This document shows, piece after piece, positions 63,981 to 64,000 of a stretch of 64,000 nucleotides of DNA. The translations under genes and the position numbers were made by a program. The stretch lies in NCBI GenBank assembly GCA_035405645.1, contig DAONJL010000011.1, forward strand, positions 1 to 64,000, written 5' to 3'. The DNA is from DAONJL01 sp035405645 [NCBI: bacterium] (GTDB lineage: Bacteria > JAGOBX01 > DAONJL01). Within the stretch, counting starts at the first letter, position 1. Each line of letters starts with the position of its first letter. Below the pieces are notes generated by a model. It was given only the letters and a program-made list of their open reading frames with translations, ran no database searches and was not told the DNA's origin.

Positions 63981-64000
63981 GACTTTAATAAAAAAATTGC

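Noticed and set aside
1-64000. tRNA, rRNA, CRISPR arrays, intact insertion sequences or prophage genes
   Set aside because: Gaps between genes are short and AT-rich; no GC-rich structured islands, spaced direct repeats, transposases or phage genes were seen on either strand.

Overview
This is a strongly AT-rich bacterial chromosome segment (about one quarter G+C by eye), densely coded, with many 1-4 nt stop/start overlaps. It carries no phage, insertion sequence, CRISPR array, rRNA or tRNA that I can see. The envelope is of Gram-negative type: a TonB-dependent receptor, a PorV/PorQ-like outer membrane protein, a very large SprA-like outer membrane protein and a 3255-residue surface protein ending in a FlgD-like/type IX-style sorting domain. 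The same window has genes better known from Firmicutes (mcsA-mcsB-clpC) and a PduS/PduT microcompartment pair. This mix fits an uncultivated lineage near the FCB or Elusimicrobia-like groups. I cannot name the taxon from sequence alone. TAA, TAG and TGA all serve as ordinary stops, so the code looks standard.

Left half (0.4-32.6 kb, almost all + strand): ilvE; mcsA-mcsB-clpC (protein-arginine phosphorylation and Clp proteolysis); hisB-hisH and a DUF1460 amidase-like gene; a run of small genes with a response regulator and a pseudopilin; two tandem YibE/F membrane proteins; a PflX/AmrS-like radical SAM gene; a surface cluster (anchored TPR protein, giant Ig/FN3 adhesin, PorV-like protein, TonB receptor); pduS-pduT, proC, a double-GNAT protein and a deoxyhypusine-synthase-like protein; a decayed Rpn-type nuclease remnant; and a cyclic-nucleotide-binding zinc-ribbon protein.

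Right half (32.6-64 kb, mostly - strand): an unknown gene and the SprA-like protein; two PilB/GspE ATPases behind an unknown gene; a J-domain protein; a phosphate locus (NptA-like Na/Pi symporter divergent from a Pit permease and a DUF47 regulator); PIG-L deacetylase and a receiver-histidine kinase; a methyltransferase and an O-antigen ligase-like protein; a prohibitin-type protein; two glycosyltransferases; RpoN; a receiver protein; and a pullulanase-like glycosidase.

Most notable: (1) both phosphate transporters of the divergent pair carry a single in-frame stop, and they share a nearly perfect palindromic back-to-back promoter; (2) a probable type IX-like secretion set in which a giant cargo with a sorting domain sits next to a PorV-like gene, with a SprA-like translocon 9.7 kb away; (3) repeated promoters whose -35 box lies 30-34 nt before the ATG with no ribosome binding site, implying leaderless transcripts; (4) a switch of gene direction and third-codon-base preference at about 32.58 kb, compatible with a replication terminus; (5) a 1.25 kb segmental duplication inside the giant gene; (6) an isolated pduS-pduT pair with the PduT iron-sulfur ligand Cys38 kept.
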